A stretch of 64,000 bases of DNA, taken from positions 1 through 64,000 of the forward strand of contig CABQGK010000009.1 of assembly GCA_902463725.1 (NCBI GenBank), read 5' to 3'. The notes beneath the pieces were generated by a model that made no database searches, was not told where the DNA came from, and saw nothing but the letters and a program-made list of their open reading frames with translations. This DNA comes from an uncultured Sutterella sp. GTDB lineage: Bacteria; Pseudomonadota; Gammaproteobacteria; Burkholderiales; Burkholderiaceae_F. The translations under genes were made by a program, and so were the position numbers. This document shows, in pieces, positions 33,829 to 42,657 of this stretch; the stretch's first letter is position 1, and each line of letters starts with the position of its first letter.

Positions 33829-35349
33829 ATGACAGAAATTTCCCGTCGCCGTCTGCTCGGTGGTTCGATTGCGGGTGGCGCCGCCCTATTGGCTGGCGTT
33901 GCTAAAGCTGCCGAAGCAGAAGTTCCCCAAAAATGGGATGCCACATATGATGTGATTGTCATCGGTTCTGGTTTTGCTGGGCTTGCTGCAGCCATTGAAG
34001 CCAAGAAGGCTGGCGCCAATGTCATCGTGCTGGAAAAGATGCCTACCCCGGGTGGTAACTCGATCATTAACGGCGGTATTTTGACGGCTACTGGCTGCCC
34101 GCAGCAGAAGATGCATGGCATTACGGACTCGCCCGATCTCCTTGAGAAGGATATTTTGACCGCTGGTCTGTACATGAATACCTCTGAGAAGGTTCACCTG
34201 CTCGCTCAGAGTGCGCTTTCTAACTACGAGTGGACCATTAAAGAGCTTGGTGTGCAGTACATCCCGGATGCGATTGGTCAGGAAGGCGGTCACTCTGTGC
34301 CGCGTTATGTCACGACGACCAACGGTTCTGGTTCGGGCATTGTCAATCAAGAGCTCAAGCGCGTTAAGGAACTCGGTATTCCGCTGCAACTCAAGTGCAT
34401 GGTCGAACATATCATCCGCAACAAGGATGGCCGCGTAGAAGGCTTGCAGGTTCGCGAAGGCTACAAGTTCCCCAACAAGGAAAGTGGCAAGGTGAAGTTC
34501 TTGCGCGCCACGAAGGGTATTGTGCTTTGCTATGGCGGTTTCTCCGCTGACGTGAAGTTCCGTATGTATCAGGATCCCAAGCTCAATGAGAAGCTTGATA
34601 CGACGAATCAGCCAGGGGCTACGTCTGAACTTTGGCGCGAAACCTCCAATATTGGCGCCCTGCAAGTGCAGAACGACTGGATTCAGTGTGGCCCGTGGGG
34701 TAATCCCCGCGAAAAGGGTATGGGTATTGGCTGGATGTTCAACCAGACCTCGGCCGCTGAATATGGTCTTTGGGTTAACTCCGATGGTAAGCGCTTTGTC
34801 AATGAGCTAGCCAACCGTAAGGTGCGTGCAGACGCCATTATGGTTGAACAAGTTAAGGGCAAGACCTGCTGGGCTATCGCCAACGAACCCAATGTTGGAC
34901 CGCTCAAGAAGCAGCGCCCGGGCATGCTTGAAAAGATGCTCGAACGCAAGATCGTTGAGAAGTTTGACACCGTTGCCGATATGGCGAAGGCCTGCAAGAT
35001 TGATCCCGCCGCTTTGCAGAAGCAGATCGACGAATTCAACGAATACGTCAAGGCGAAGAAGGATCCTGTGCTCGGTCGCTATATCAACAATGACCAAGTG
35101 CCGCTCACCGAAGGTCCTTGGTACATTGGCGAGCTTTCGCCCAAGGTTCACCACTGCATGGGTGGTCTCGTCACCGACATGGATTGCCATGTGATCGATG
35201 TCATGAACGACAAGCCGATTCCTGGCCTCTATGCGGCTGGCGAAGCAACGGGTGGTGTACACGGTGCTGTGCGTCTTGGTTCCGTCGCTATTTTGGACTG
35301 CCTCGTCTTCGGTCGTATCGCGGGAGAGCGCGCTGCGGCAGGCAAGTAG
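33829..35349 (+). CDS. Tat-exported flavocytochrome c-type fumarate reductase-like flavoprotein
   Basis: The product is 506 aa. The N terminus SRRRLLGGSIAGGAALLAGVAKAAEA (5-30) is a twin-arginine signal, so folded holo-enzyme should reach the periplasm. FAD binding starts at GSGFAG (46-51). Residues aligned with the fumarate reductase active site are kept: Arg in SDGKRF (about 322), tandem His in HHCMGG (about 441-442) and Arg in GAVRLGS (about 482). Fumarate or a similar alpha,beta-unsaturated acid is a likely electron acceptor. It lacks a c-type haem domain and no cytochrome gene is adjacent, so its electron donor is encoded elsewhere. AAAGGAG lies before the ATG. An FNR box upstream fits anaerobic induction. 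Confidence 0.9.
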   Translation: MTEISRRRLLGGSIAGGAALLAGVAKAAEAEVPQKWDATYDVIVIGSGFAGLAAAIEAKKAGANVIVLEKMPTPGGNSIINGGILTATGCPQQKMHGITDSPDLLEKDILTAGLYMNTSEKVHLLAQSALSNYEWTIKELGVQYIPDAIGQEGGHSVPRYVTTTNGSGSGIVNQELKRVKELGIPLQLKCMVEHIIRNKDGRVEGLQVREGYKFPNKESGKVKFLRATKGIVLCYGGFSADVKFRMYQDPKLNEKLDTTNQPGATSELWRETSNIGALQVQNDWIQCGPWGNPREKGMGIGWMFNQTSAAEYGLWVNSDGKRFVNELANRKVRADAIMVEQVKGKTCWAIANEPNVGPLKKQRPGMLEKMLERKIVEKFDTVADMAKACKIDPAALQKQIDEFNEYVKAKKDPVLGRYINNDQVPLTEGPWYIGELSPKVHHCMGGLVTDMDCHVIDVMNDKPIPGLYAAGEATGGVHGAVRLGSVAILDCLVFGRIAGERAAAGK

Positions 35350-35369
35350 TCTTATAGCCTGACGGATAG

Positions 35370-35393
35370 GAGCCGCTTCGTATGAAGCGGCTC
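35370..35393 (+). other. Hairpin after flavoprotein gene
   Basis: GAGCCGCTTC-GTAT-GAAGCGGCTC is a perfect 10-bp stem without a T tract, perhaps a 3'-end protecting structure. The true terminator follows at 35421. Confidence 0.6.
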
Positions 35394-35420
35394 GCCTAAA
35401 GTGAGAGGTGAGACGACCTC

Positions 35421-35458
35421 GGGGGTGTTCTGAAATTTTTTCAGGGCGCCCCCTTTTT
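35421..35458 (+). terminator. Rho-independent terminator after flavoprotein gene
   Basis: GGGGGTGTTCTGAAA pairs over 15 positions with TTTCAGGGCGCCCCC (three G-T pairs), followed by T5. Confidence 0.85.
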
Positions 35459-35491
35459 GTGCCCTCTGTTTGCGCAAGAAGGTCGTCCGGA

Positions 35492-36088
35492 TTAGGACTC
35501 GTTCGCGGCACGATCTTGATTGGCGCCGAGCTTTTCGAGGTGAATGTTAATCATCTTCTGAAACACATTTACAGCGAGCCCAAGTTCACTCGCCATGGCT
35601 GTGACAAGCTGGCTATCCACAGCCTCTGGCGTCGTTTCGTGTATGTGCGCAAGGAGCTCGCGTGCGAAGTCTTCCTTCTCAACGCCATCCTTTTCGCTCA
35701 GCCGCACAAACGCCTTGCGGATGCGAGCAAAGCCGTTCATTTCTTCGGCATTGAAATAAGGTAGGAACGCTGCAGAGAGGACGCTATTGTTGTAGCTCTG
35801 CATCTGAAAGAGCGTCTTGGCAGAAAGCCGTTCATTTTGAGTCAGTTCTGGTACAAGACGCACGGCGGTCCAAAGCGCCACAGCCTCTAGGCAACAAGAC
35901 CAGAGGATTTGAAAGCGGCGCTTTTTCTTCATGCCGAGAAAAGGGATGGGATTGAGCCGGGCGCGGGCGCGGTGAGCGGCCTCGCGATAGTAGCCGCCGA
36001 TGGTGAGCTCTGTTGCGCAGCCCCCGAGGGACTGCCCTAATTCTTCTGCAAAGGTCTTTGTGATGCGCTCTTTGGACATGTGTGGCAA
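35492..36088 (-). CDS. Hypothetical protein, 198 aa
   Basis: I do not recognise this family. The protein is mostly helical. It has a short hydrophobic stretch after a basic patch (MKKKRRFQILWSCCLEAVALWTAVRL, about 53-78) that could be a membrane-proximal helix, and a charged C-terminal half (LSEKDGVEKEDFARELLAHIHETTPEAVD). No signal peptide is evident. The TTG at 36088 has GGAGAG 5 bases upstream; the ATG at 36079 (MSKERITK) has none at the right distance, so the TTG is preferred but uncertain. It converges on the Tat flavoprotein gene. Confidence 0.6.
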   Translation of the reverse strand: MPHMSKERITKTFAEELGQSLGGCATELTIGGYYREAAHRARARLNPIPFLGMKKKRRFQILWSCCLEAVALWTAVRLVPELTQNERLSAKTLFQMQSYNNSVLSAAFLPYFNAEEMNGFARIRKAFVRLSEKDGVEKEDFARELLAHIHETTPEAVDSQLVTAMASELGLAVNVFQKMINIHLEKLGANQDRAANES

Positions 36089-36141
36089 TTAGGCTCTCCG
36101 AGCGCGAGTGGGATCTCAGCCATAGGGGCAGACTTACGCTC

Positions 36142-36159
36142 AAGGAGAGTCATCTCCTT
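36142..36159 (+). other. Hairpin in the gap before ndk
   Basis: AAGGAGA-GTCA-TCTCCTT, with a second small stem GCTAG/CTAGC (about 36178-36200). No gene, terminator or convincing promoter is seen elsewhere in 36089-36466, apart from an isolated TAAAAT at 36335. Confidence 0.3.
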
Positions 36160-36466
36160 AGAAGGTTTTTGGAAATGCTAGCGCGAGTGCTTCTAGCGGC
36201 ACGAGAGAGGGTTGCAGCAAGTAGCGGCTCGAGCTAGTGACTATTGTGGCATAGGGTGAGCCATCTTGTCGTATGTCGTCACAAAGTCAGGAGAAAAAAC
36301 CTTGTGCTCGCGGGAGCGAATAGAGGCATCATGCTAAAATCTTTAGTTTGAATCGAGGTGCTCTGTGCTCATTTTATGTGCAGGTGCCTCCCCCTTCGAC
36401 AGGGCGCTAGTCGTGCCTTAGCGCTTGACTGCGTCATCTTTCATCTAGTTTTTCGAGAGTCAAAAA

Positions 36467-36892
36467 ATGGCTATTGAACGTACCCTCTCCATCATCAAGC
36501 CGGATGCCGTTGCCAAAAACGTTATCGGCAAGATCTATTCGCGTTTCGAAACCAACGGTCTCAAGATCGTTGCTGCTCAGATGCGCTTGCTCTCTAAGGC
36601 CGAAGCCGAAGGCTTCTACGCCGTGCATAAGGAACGCCCCTTCTTTGCTGACCTCGTCAAGTTCATGACCTCTGGCCCCGTGATGATCCAGGTGCTCGAG
36701 GGTGAAGACGCCATCAAGAAGAACCGCGAACTCATGGGCGCTACGGATCCGAAGAAGGCTGCCGCTGGCACCATTCGCGCTGACTTTGCTGAAAGCATTG
36801 ACGCCAACGCTGTGCACGGCTCGGATGCGCCTGAAACCGCTGCGGTTGAAATCGCTTACTTCTTCCCCGCTTTGGCTATTCACAGCCGCTAA
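36467..36892 (+). CDS. ndk: Nucleoside diphosphate kinase
   Basis: The product is 141 aa, normal length. It has ERTLSIIKPDAVAKN, the NPE-like region GATDPKKAAAGTIR and the active-site signature NAVHGSDA (phosphorylated His at about 117). It equilibrates NDP/NTP pools. It precedes rlmN by 9 bases, a conserved pairing. Confidence 0.97.
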   Translation: MAIERTLSIIKPDAVAKNVIGKIYSRFETNGLKIVAAQMRLLSKAEAEGFYAVHKERPFFADLVKFMTSGPVMIQVLEGEDAIKKNRELMGATDPKKAAAGTIRADFAESIDANAVHGSDAPETAAVEIAYFFPALAIHSR

Positions 36893-36901
36893 TCGGGTGA
36901 G

Positions 36902-38119
36902 ATGAGGTATCTGCACGTGACTGAACGCATGGAACCCACAACTGCTGCTGAGACGGCAACAGCCAAAGTTAACCTGCTCGATTTCGATCCTGCCGGATTG
37001 CTCGAGTGGTGTCGTGAAATCGGTGAAAAGCCATTTCGCGCGACGCAACTGATGCGCTGGCTGCACCGTCATGTTGAAGGCGACTTCGAAAAGATGACCA
37101 ATTTGGCCAAGTCTTTCCGTTCGAAGCTCGAGACGCTGGCAGAAGTGCGCCCGCCGCAACCGATTGCTGAAAAGCAGTCAGCCGATGGTACGCGTAAGTG
37201 GCTCTTTGATGTCGGTAACGGCAATGCGGTTGAAACGGTCTATATTCCCGAGGACGATCGGGGCACGCTTTGCATTTCGACGCAAGCCGGATGTGCTATG
37301 GGGTGTCTGTTCTGTTCGACGGGCAAACAGGGTTTCAACCGCAACCTCTCTACGGCGGAGATCGTCGGACAACTTTGGTATGCCGAGCATGAGTTGCGTG
37401 CACTCCACGGCGTGACCGACCCGAACGACCGCATCATTTCTAACGTGGTTCTCATGGGCATGGGCGAGCCCTTGCAGAATCTCGATAACGTGATTCGTGC
37501 CCTAAAGATTTTTCTGGATGACAATGGCTACGGTCTTTCTCGACGTCGCGTTACGGTGTCGACTTCCGGCCTTGTTCGCCAGATGGACAAACTCGCAGCT
37601 GAGGCGCCAGTTGCACTCGCGGTGAGTTTGCATGCCGCCGATGACGAGCTCCGTGACAAACTGATGCCCGTCAATCGTAAGCATCCACTTGAGGAATTGA
37701 TGGCAGCCTGCCGCCGTTATTTGAAGGTGGCTCCGCGTGATTTCATCACGTTTGAGTACGTCATGCTCGGTGGCATTAACGATCGGCTCGAAGATGCCGA
37801 CAAGCTGATCGATCTGGTACGACGTGAGCGCGTACCCTGTAAATTCAATCTCATTCCGTTTAATGCCTTTGCGCAGAGTGATCTGCACACACCAGATCGC
37901 GAGCAGGTGCTCGCCTTCTGCCGTCGCTTAAACGATGCGGGGATTGTTTCAACCGTGCGCAAGACGCGCGGCGACGACATTGATGCGGCTTGCGGTCAGC
38001 TCGCTGGCGAAGTGCGGGATCGCACGCGCCGTGCTGAACGTCTAGCCGAACAGAAGGCACAGGCCAAGATTTATTTTCACAAGACGCTCCCTGGGCAGCG
38101 TAAGACGTCTGGGGAATGA
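36902..38119 (+). CDS. rlmN: Dual-specificity 23S rRNA/tRNA A2-methyltransferase RlmN
   Basis: The product is 405 aa. The radical-SAM cluster CAMGCLFC (about 123-130) and the C-terminal methyl-carrying cysteine region (STVRKTRGDDIDAACGQL) are present. It methylates A2503 of 23S rRNA and A37 of some tRNAs. The start at 36902 is the longest. A GTG at 36917 or ATG at 36929 could be used instead, since the first 20-odd residues are not conserved. It is the second gene of the ndk run. Confidence 0.95.
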   Translation: MRYLHVTERMEPTTAAETATAKVNLLDFDPAGLLEWCREIGEKPFRATQLMRWLHRHVEGDFEKMTNLAKSFRSKLETLAEVRPPQPIAEKQSADGTRKWLFDVGNGNAVETVYIPEDDRGTLCISTQAGCAMGCLFCSTGKQGFNRNLSTAEIVGQLWYAEHELRALHGVTDPNDRIISNVVLMGMGEPLQNLDNVIRALKIFLDDNGYGLSRRRVTVSTSGLVRQMDKLAAEAPVALAVSLHAADDELRDKLMPVNRKHPLEELMAACRRYLKVAPRDFITFEYVMLGGINDRLEDADKLIDLVRRERVPCKFNLIPFNAFAQSDLHTPDREQVLAFCRRLNDAGIVSTVRKTRGDDIDAACGQLAGEVRDRTRRAERLAEQKAQAKIYFHKTLPGQRKTSGE

Positions 38120-38128
38120 CGACGGGGG

Positions 38129-39214
38129 ATGGATGTCGTGATGGATAAAGCGCAGAATGAGCGGGCAGAAGCCCGCATAAACGATGCGGCTGGGTTCGGT
38201 GCGCGCCTCAAGGCGGCTCGCGAGGAACAGGGAATATCCCTAGGAGACATGGAGGCGCGCTCGCGTCTGTCCGTCGCTCAGCTCAAGGCGCTTGAGGCTG
38301 AAAATCTGGCCCTTCTGCCAGAGCCAGTCTATGTTCGTGCTTTTATCCGCAACGTTGCAAATGTGTTGCGAATTGACGCGGCTCCCTTGATTGCGGATTA
38401 CAGCGCCCGCTACGGAACGGCGAGCGCACCTAGCGGTATTCTTCCTCTGACGGACGTTTCTCATGAACCTGTGATCTCCCGCACGGGCAATCATCGTCTG
38501 ATGCGTTTGCTGGGTACCGTTGTGCTACTCGTTGCGTTGGTGACGGGTGCTTGGTATGCCTTTACCGACGAGGGTGGCATTCGCTCTCAGATTATCGAAC
38601 GCATTACGGGTCGGGCCGCAGGGGATACGAACAGTACGGCTACAACGGAAGCGGCGAAAGTGGCCGAGGCCACGGGCATGAAGCAGAGTAGCTCACAGAG
38701 CACGACGCCCATGGTGGCGCCCGCCCCCGTGGCGCCCGTGATTGCGCCCGTCAGTGGTAGTACTGCTGGTGGCACGCCTAACGCGAATACTGTGCCAAGC
38801 ACACCGAATACGACGCCAGAAGGGGCGGTAGCGGCTGGCGCTTCTCAAGCTCAAACGAGCGAGCCCACGAAGTCTGGGCCCGTTGAACAACCGAGTACTG
38901 CTGCCACCCAAACGTCTACCCCTGTGGCGGCAACGGACAACGACAAACATAGCAAGCCTGTGGCGAAATCTGCCGATGAGCATCAGGTCGTTTTACGGGT
39001 TTCCGCTAATAGTTGGATCGAAGTGATCGGTCGTGGCGGTGAGCGGATCTTTTCCCGCGAAATGACCGCAGGCTCTTCCACGACACTAGTTGTGACGACT
39101 GGGGCGCGCTTTACGATTGGCAACAGTCCCGCCACCGTCATGACGGTTGATGGTAATAAATTCGATGTTGCTTCCCATGCAAAAGGGGCAGTCGCTCGCT
39201 TTGAGCTGAAGTGA
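38129..39214 (+). CDS. rodZ: RodZ-like helix-turn-helix membrane protein
   Basis: The product is up to 361 aa. It has an N-terminal HTH_25 domain (GFGARLKAAREEQGISLGDMEARSRLSVAQLKALE, about 24-85), one transmembrane helix (LMRLLGTVVLLVALVTGAWYA, about 123-145), a long Thr/Ser/Pro/Ala-rich periplasmic linker (about 165-280) and a C-terminal DUF4115 domain (VVLRVSANSWIEVIGRGGERIF). It links MreB to the cell-shape machinery. Internal starts at 38138 (GTG) and 38141 (ATG) fit the GGGGG ribosome site better than 38129. Between rlmN and ispG it sits where rodZ is expected. Confidence 0.88.
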   Translation: MDVVMDKAQNERAEARINDAAGFGARLKAAREEQGISLGDMEARSRLSVAQLKALEAENLALLPEPVYVRAFIRNVANVLRIDAAPLIADYSARYGTASAPSGILPLTDVSHEPVISRTGNHRLMRLLGTVVLLVALVTGAWYAFTDEGGIRSQIIERITGRAAGDTNSTATTEAAKVAEATGMKQSSSQSTTPMVAPAPVAPVIAPVSGSTAGGTPNANTVPSTPNTTPEGAVAAGASQAQTSEPTKSGPVEQPSTAATQTSTPVAATDNDKHSKPVAKSADEHQVVLRVSANSWIEVIGRGGERIFSREMTAGSSTTLVVTTGARFTIGNSPATVMTVDGNKFDVASHAKGAVARFELK

Positions 39215-39253
39215 AACTAGCGCACGATCGCAGCTCATCGTTCTCAGGCAAGC

Positions 39254-39274
39254 AAAGGGCCTTGGCGGCCCTTT
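39254..39274 (+). terminator. Short stem-loop between rodZ and ispG
   Basis: AAAGGGCC-TTGGC-GGCCCTTT is a perfect 8-bp stem followed by CTGTTT, a weak U tract. It is probably an attenuator within the operon. Confidence 0.45.
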
Positions 39275-39323
39275 CTGTTTCTCAAAATGCGCTCTGCCAT
39301 CGAAACAGTCAACGGAGTAAAAC

Positions 39324-40601
39324 GTGGCTAAGCAAACCATTCAATTTCATCGAAAATCTCATGCAGTCAAAGTCAGTTGGGGACGTAACACCGTCGTGAT
39401 TGGCGGTATGGCGCCGGTGGTTGTGCAATCCATGACCAACACGGCAACCACAGATGTCGCTGCCACGGTGGCACAGGTGCTGGAGCTGTGGCGTGCTGGC
39501 AGTGAGCTTGTGCGATTAACGGTGAATACGCCCGATGCGGCACGCGCCGTGGTTGATATCCGTAATGAGCTTGACAAAAAAGGGTGCGACGTGCCGCTTG
39601 TGGGGGACTTCCACTACAACGGCCATAAGCTTCTCACGGAAATCCCAGAATGTGCAGCCGCGCTCAGTAAGTACCGAATCAACCCGGGTAATGTCGGAAA
39701 AGGTGAGAAAGCCGAAGAAAATTTCGCCATGATGATTGAAGCAGCCAAGCGCTATGGCGCTGCGGTTCGCATCGGGGTGAATTGGGGCTCGCTCGACCAA
39801 GGGCTACTCGCGCGGCTCATGGATGAAAATCAAACGCGTGAAGTTCCCCTCACGAATCAGGAACTCGTTCGAGAGGCGCTCGTGGAGAGTGCGACCTCAA
39901 GCGCTGAGCTTGCCGTGCGTTTGGGACTCGGGGCTGACCGCATTGTGCTCTCGGCGAAAGTCTCTGCGGTGCAGGAACTCATTGCGGTGTATCGGATGTT
40001 GGCGCGACGCACCAACTGCGCCCTTCACCTCGGCCTCACGGAGGCAGGTATCGGTAGCAAAGGGATCGTTGCCTCGACGGCAGCGCTCGCCGTGCTACTC
40101 GAAGAAGGTATTGGCGATACGATCCGCGTTTCGCTCACCCCCACGCCAGGCGCTCCGCGCACCGAAGAAGTGGTTGTAGCGCAGGAAATTCTCCAAAGTA
40201 TGGGACTGAGGAACTTTGTACCGCTCGTGACGAGCTGCCCTGGGTGCGGACGTACTACGAGCGATTTGTTCCAGCGATTGGCTGCGAGTACGCAGGCGTT
40301 CCTGCGTGAGCGTATGCCCGTCTGGCGCAAGCACTACCCTGGGGTCGAGTCGATGAGTGTGGCGGTCATGGGCTGTGTGGTCAATGGCCCTGGTGAAAGC
40401 CGTCAAGCCGATATTGGGATTAGCCTGCCTGGCGCAGGAGAAAGTCCTGTGGCACCAGTTTTTATTCGTGGCACCAAGGTCTGCAGTCTCAAGGGTGAGG
40501 ACATGCAAGCGCGCTTTCAGGCTATGATTGAGGAATTCGTTCAAAACACCTACCGTTTGCCGCAGGCGGGCGCGGGTGAAGACAATACACAAGTGCAGTG
40601 A
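39324..40601 (+). CDS. ispG: (E)-4-hydroxy-3-methylbut-2-enyl-diphosphate synthase
   Basis: The product is 425 aa. The [4Fe-4S] ligands SCPGCGRT and GCVVNGPGE are intact, and the TIM-barrel start reads VVVQSMTNTATTDVAATVAQV. It is the penultimate enzyme of the MEP isoprenoid pathway. The GTG start at 39324 is supported by GGAGT 7 bases before. Its stop nearly touches hisS. Confidence 0.96.
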   Translation: MAKQTIQFHRKSHAVKVSWGRNTVVIGGMAPVVVQSMTNTATTDVAATVAQVLELWRAGSELVRLTVNTPDAARAVVDIRNELDKKGCDVPLVGDFHYNGHKLLTEIPECAAALSKYRINPGNVGKGEKAEENFAMMIEAAKRYGAAVRIGVNWGSLDQGLLARLMDENQTREVPLTNQELVREALVESATSSAELAVRLGLGADRIVLSAKVSAVQELIAVYRMLARRTNCALHLGLTEAGIGSKGIVASTAALAVLLEEGIGDTIRVSLTPTPGAPRTEEVVVAQEILQSMGLRNFVPLVTSCPGCGRTTSDLFQRLAASTQAFLRERMPVWRKHYPGVESMSVAVMGCVVNGPGESRQADIGISLPGAGESPVAPVFIRGTKVCSLKGEDMQARFQAMIEEFVQNTYRLPQAGAGEDNTQVQ

Positions 40602-40602
40602 T

Positions 40603-41910
40603 ATGAGCAAAGAAAAATTTTTCGGCGTCAAGGGCATGAATGACATGCTCCCAGAGGATGCCGCGATCTGGCAGACTCTGCAAAAGACAGCTGTTGGCGT
40701 AGTGGAGCGCTACGGCTACCAAGAAATCCGCACGCCGATTCTCGAAGATACGCGTGTCTTTACTCGCGGCGTTGGTGAGGTGACGGACATTGTCGAAAAG
40801 GAAATGTATTCCTTTACCGACAGCATGAACGGCGATCAGTTGACGTTGCGCCCTGAGTGCACATCGGCTGTGGTGCGTAGTGTCAATGAGCACAACCTGC
40901 TCTACGGTGCTGTTCAACGCCTTTGGTACTGTGGTCCGATGTTCCGTCATGAGCGTCCTCAACGTGGCCGTTACCGCCAGTTCCACCAGTTCGGTGTCGA
41001 GGCGCTCGGCATGGCAGGCCCTGATATCGATGCGGAAATGCTGGTGATGCTCAACCGCCTTTGGAAGGAGTTGGGTGTTGGTAGCGTGCGACTTGAACTG
41101 AATACGCTCGGTGCCCTCGAAGAGCGCCAAGCACACCGTGCAGCCCTGATTGCATATTTTGAGCAGCACCAAGACATCTTGGATGAGGACGCACGTCGCC
41201 GCCTGCACACCAATCCGCTACGTATTCTCGATACGAAGAACCCAGATATGCAGGACATGGTCAATGCCGCGCCCCGCTTGCTAGACTTTTTGGGTGAAGA
41301 GAGTCGCGTATTCCTCTCGCGCATTGAGTCGATTCTTAGTGCACAGGGTATCGAATACTCGATTAATCCTCGCCTCGTCCGCGGTCTTGACTACTACAAC
41401 CATACGGTCTTTGAGTGGATTACGGATAAGCTTGGTGCGCAAGGTACGATCTGCGGCGGCGGCCGTTACGATCCGCTCATTGAGATGCTTGGTGGGCGTC
41501 CGGCGCCTGGCGTCGGTTTCGCAATGGGTATGGAGCGCATCATCGAACTCATGCGTGAATGCAATGTGGTGCCCACTCGCTCGGCAACCGATGTGTATGT
41601 GATTCACCATGAGGGCGACGCACATTTACGCGCCATGGTGCTTGCTGAAGCACTGCGTGACGCTGGAGTGCGTGTCATTGTGCATCCCGGTGAAGCTAGC
41701 CTCAAGGCGCAGATGAAGAAGGCCGATGCTAGCGGTGCGGAGTTTGCGCTCTTTGCCACGACAGACGAGCTCGCACAGGGGAAAGTGGCCGTTAAGGCGT
41801 TGCGCGCGCGCGCAGAGGCGCCCTATACGGAACAGAGCTTACTTGCGTTTGAAGAGGCGCCCGAAGCAATTCGCCAAGCGCTCTGCGCACTGCACAAATC
41901 CCATCAATAG
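40603..41910 (+). CDS. hisS: Histidyl-tRNA synthetase
   Basis: The product is 435 aa. Class II motif 2 is FRHERPQRGRYRQFHQFG, and the histidine-binding motif RGLDYYNHTVFEW and GGGRYDPLIEMLGG are present. It has a C-terminal anticodon-binding domain (about 335-430). The ATG at 40603 begins one base after the ispG stop. The frame runs further upstream inside ispG but is not family-like. It differs from the HisS paralogue HisZ at 51101 in having the full tRNA-synthetase C terminus. Confidence 0.97.
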   Translation: MSKEKFFGVKGMNDMLPEDAAIWQTLQKTAVGVVERYGYQEIRTPILEDTRVFTRGVGEVTDIVEKEMYSFTDSMNGDQLTLRPECTSAVVRSVNEHNLLYGAVQRLWYCGPMFRHERPQRGRYRQFHQFGVEALGMAGPDIDAEMLVMLNRLWKELGVGSVRLELNTLGALEERQAHRAALIAYFEQHQDILDEDARRRLHTNPLRILDTKNPDMQDMVNAAPRLLDFLGEESRVFLSRIESILSAQGIEYSINPRLVRGLDYYNHTVFEWITDKLGAQGTICGGGRYDPLIEMLGGRPAPGVGFAMGMERIIELMRECNVVPTRSATDVYVIHHEGDAHLRAMVLAEALRDAGVRVIVHPGEASLKAQMKKADASGAEFALFATTDELAQGKVAVKALRARAEAPYTEQSLLAFEEAPEAIRQALCALHKSHQ

Positions 41911-41934
41911 CGCTTACGGTTAAAGGAAAGTAAC

Positions 41935-42576
41935 ATGGCCTACGACTTAGAAGAACAAGAGAGTATTGACCAGCTGAAGGCTTGGTGGGACAAGTGGGGG
42001 ACGGCGCTTACCGCTGTGGTCTGCGTGATCTGTCTTGCGTTTGCTGGCTGGAATGTCTGGAACTGGTGGCAACGGAATCAGGTCGCCAAGGCAAGCGCTG
42101 TGTACGTTGCTTTGCAGACCGCGGTAGAGCAGGGTGACAAAAAGAGTATTGGCTCTACATCGCTTGGGCTGATCGACGAGTACAGCTCGACGGTGTATGC
42201 GCCGCTCGGTGCACTCAATGCAGCTGCTGCCCAAGCACGTCTTGGAGATACGGATGCTGCCACCAATCTGCTTAATTGGGTGATCAATCAAAAGTCTCAT
42301 CCTGAATATGCGGATATTGCGCGCGTACGTTTGGCTGCTGTGCTACTGTCGGCAGGAAAAGCTGCCGATGCCCTTAAGGCGCTAGAAGCTGTCAAGCCCG
42401 TAAAGGCGCTTGAGATTGAACTCAATGACCGTTTTGGCGACGTGTATTTCGCGCTCGGCGACTTTGCCAAAGCGAAGGAAAGCTGGGGTAAAGTACTCGC
42501 TACGACCGATCCCATGGATAACAACCTGCGCACCCTTGTGAACCTGAAGATGGGTGCGATTCCCGTGACCAAATAA
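41935..42576 (+). CDS. YfgM-family tetratricopeptide protein
   Basis: The product is 213 aa. It has a short cytoplasmic N terminus starting MAYDLEEQESIDQLKAWWDKWG, one transmembrane helix (TALTAVVCVICLAFAGWNVWNWW, about 23-45), then periplasmic TPR-like helices. In E. coli, YfgM associates with the SecYEG translocon and periplasmic chaperones. Position between hisS and bamB is the same as in E. coli. Confidence 0.88.
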   Translation: MAYDLEEQESIDQLKAWWDKWGTALTAVVCVICLAFAGWNVWNWWQRNQVAKASAVYVALQTAVEQGDKKSIGSTSLGLIDEYSSTVYAPLGALNAAAAQARLGDTDAATNLLNWVINQKSHPEYADIARVRLAAVLLSAGKAADALKALEAVKPVKALEIELNDRFGDVYFALGDFAKAKESWGKVLATTDPMDNNLRTLVNLKMGAIPVTK

Positions 42577-42657
42577 TGCCGTTAGGGCGCAGGCTCGCGT
42601 AGCAAAGCCTGCGTTCGATCGACCGTTCCAAACAGAGTAAAAACGGAGCACACTCGC

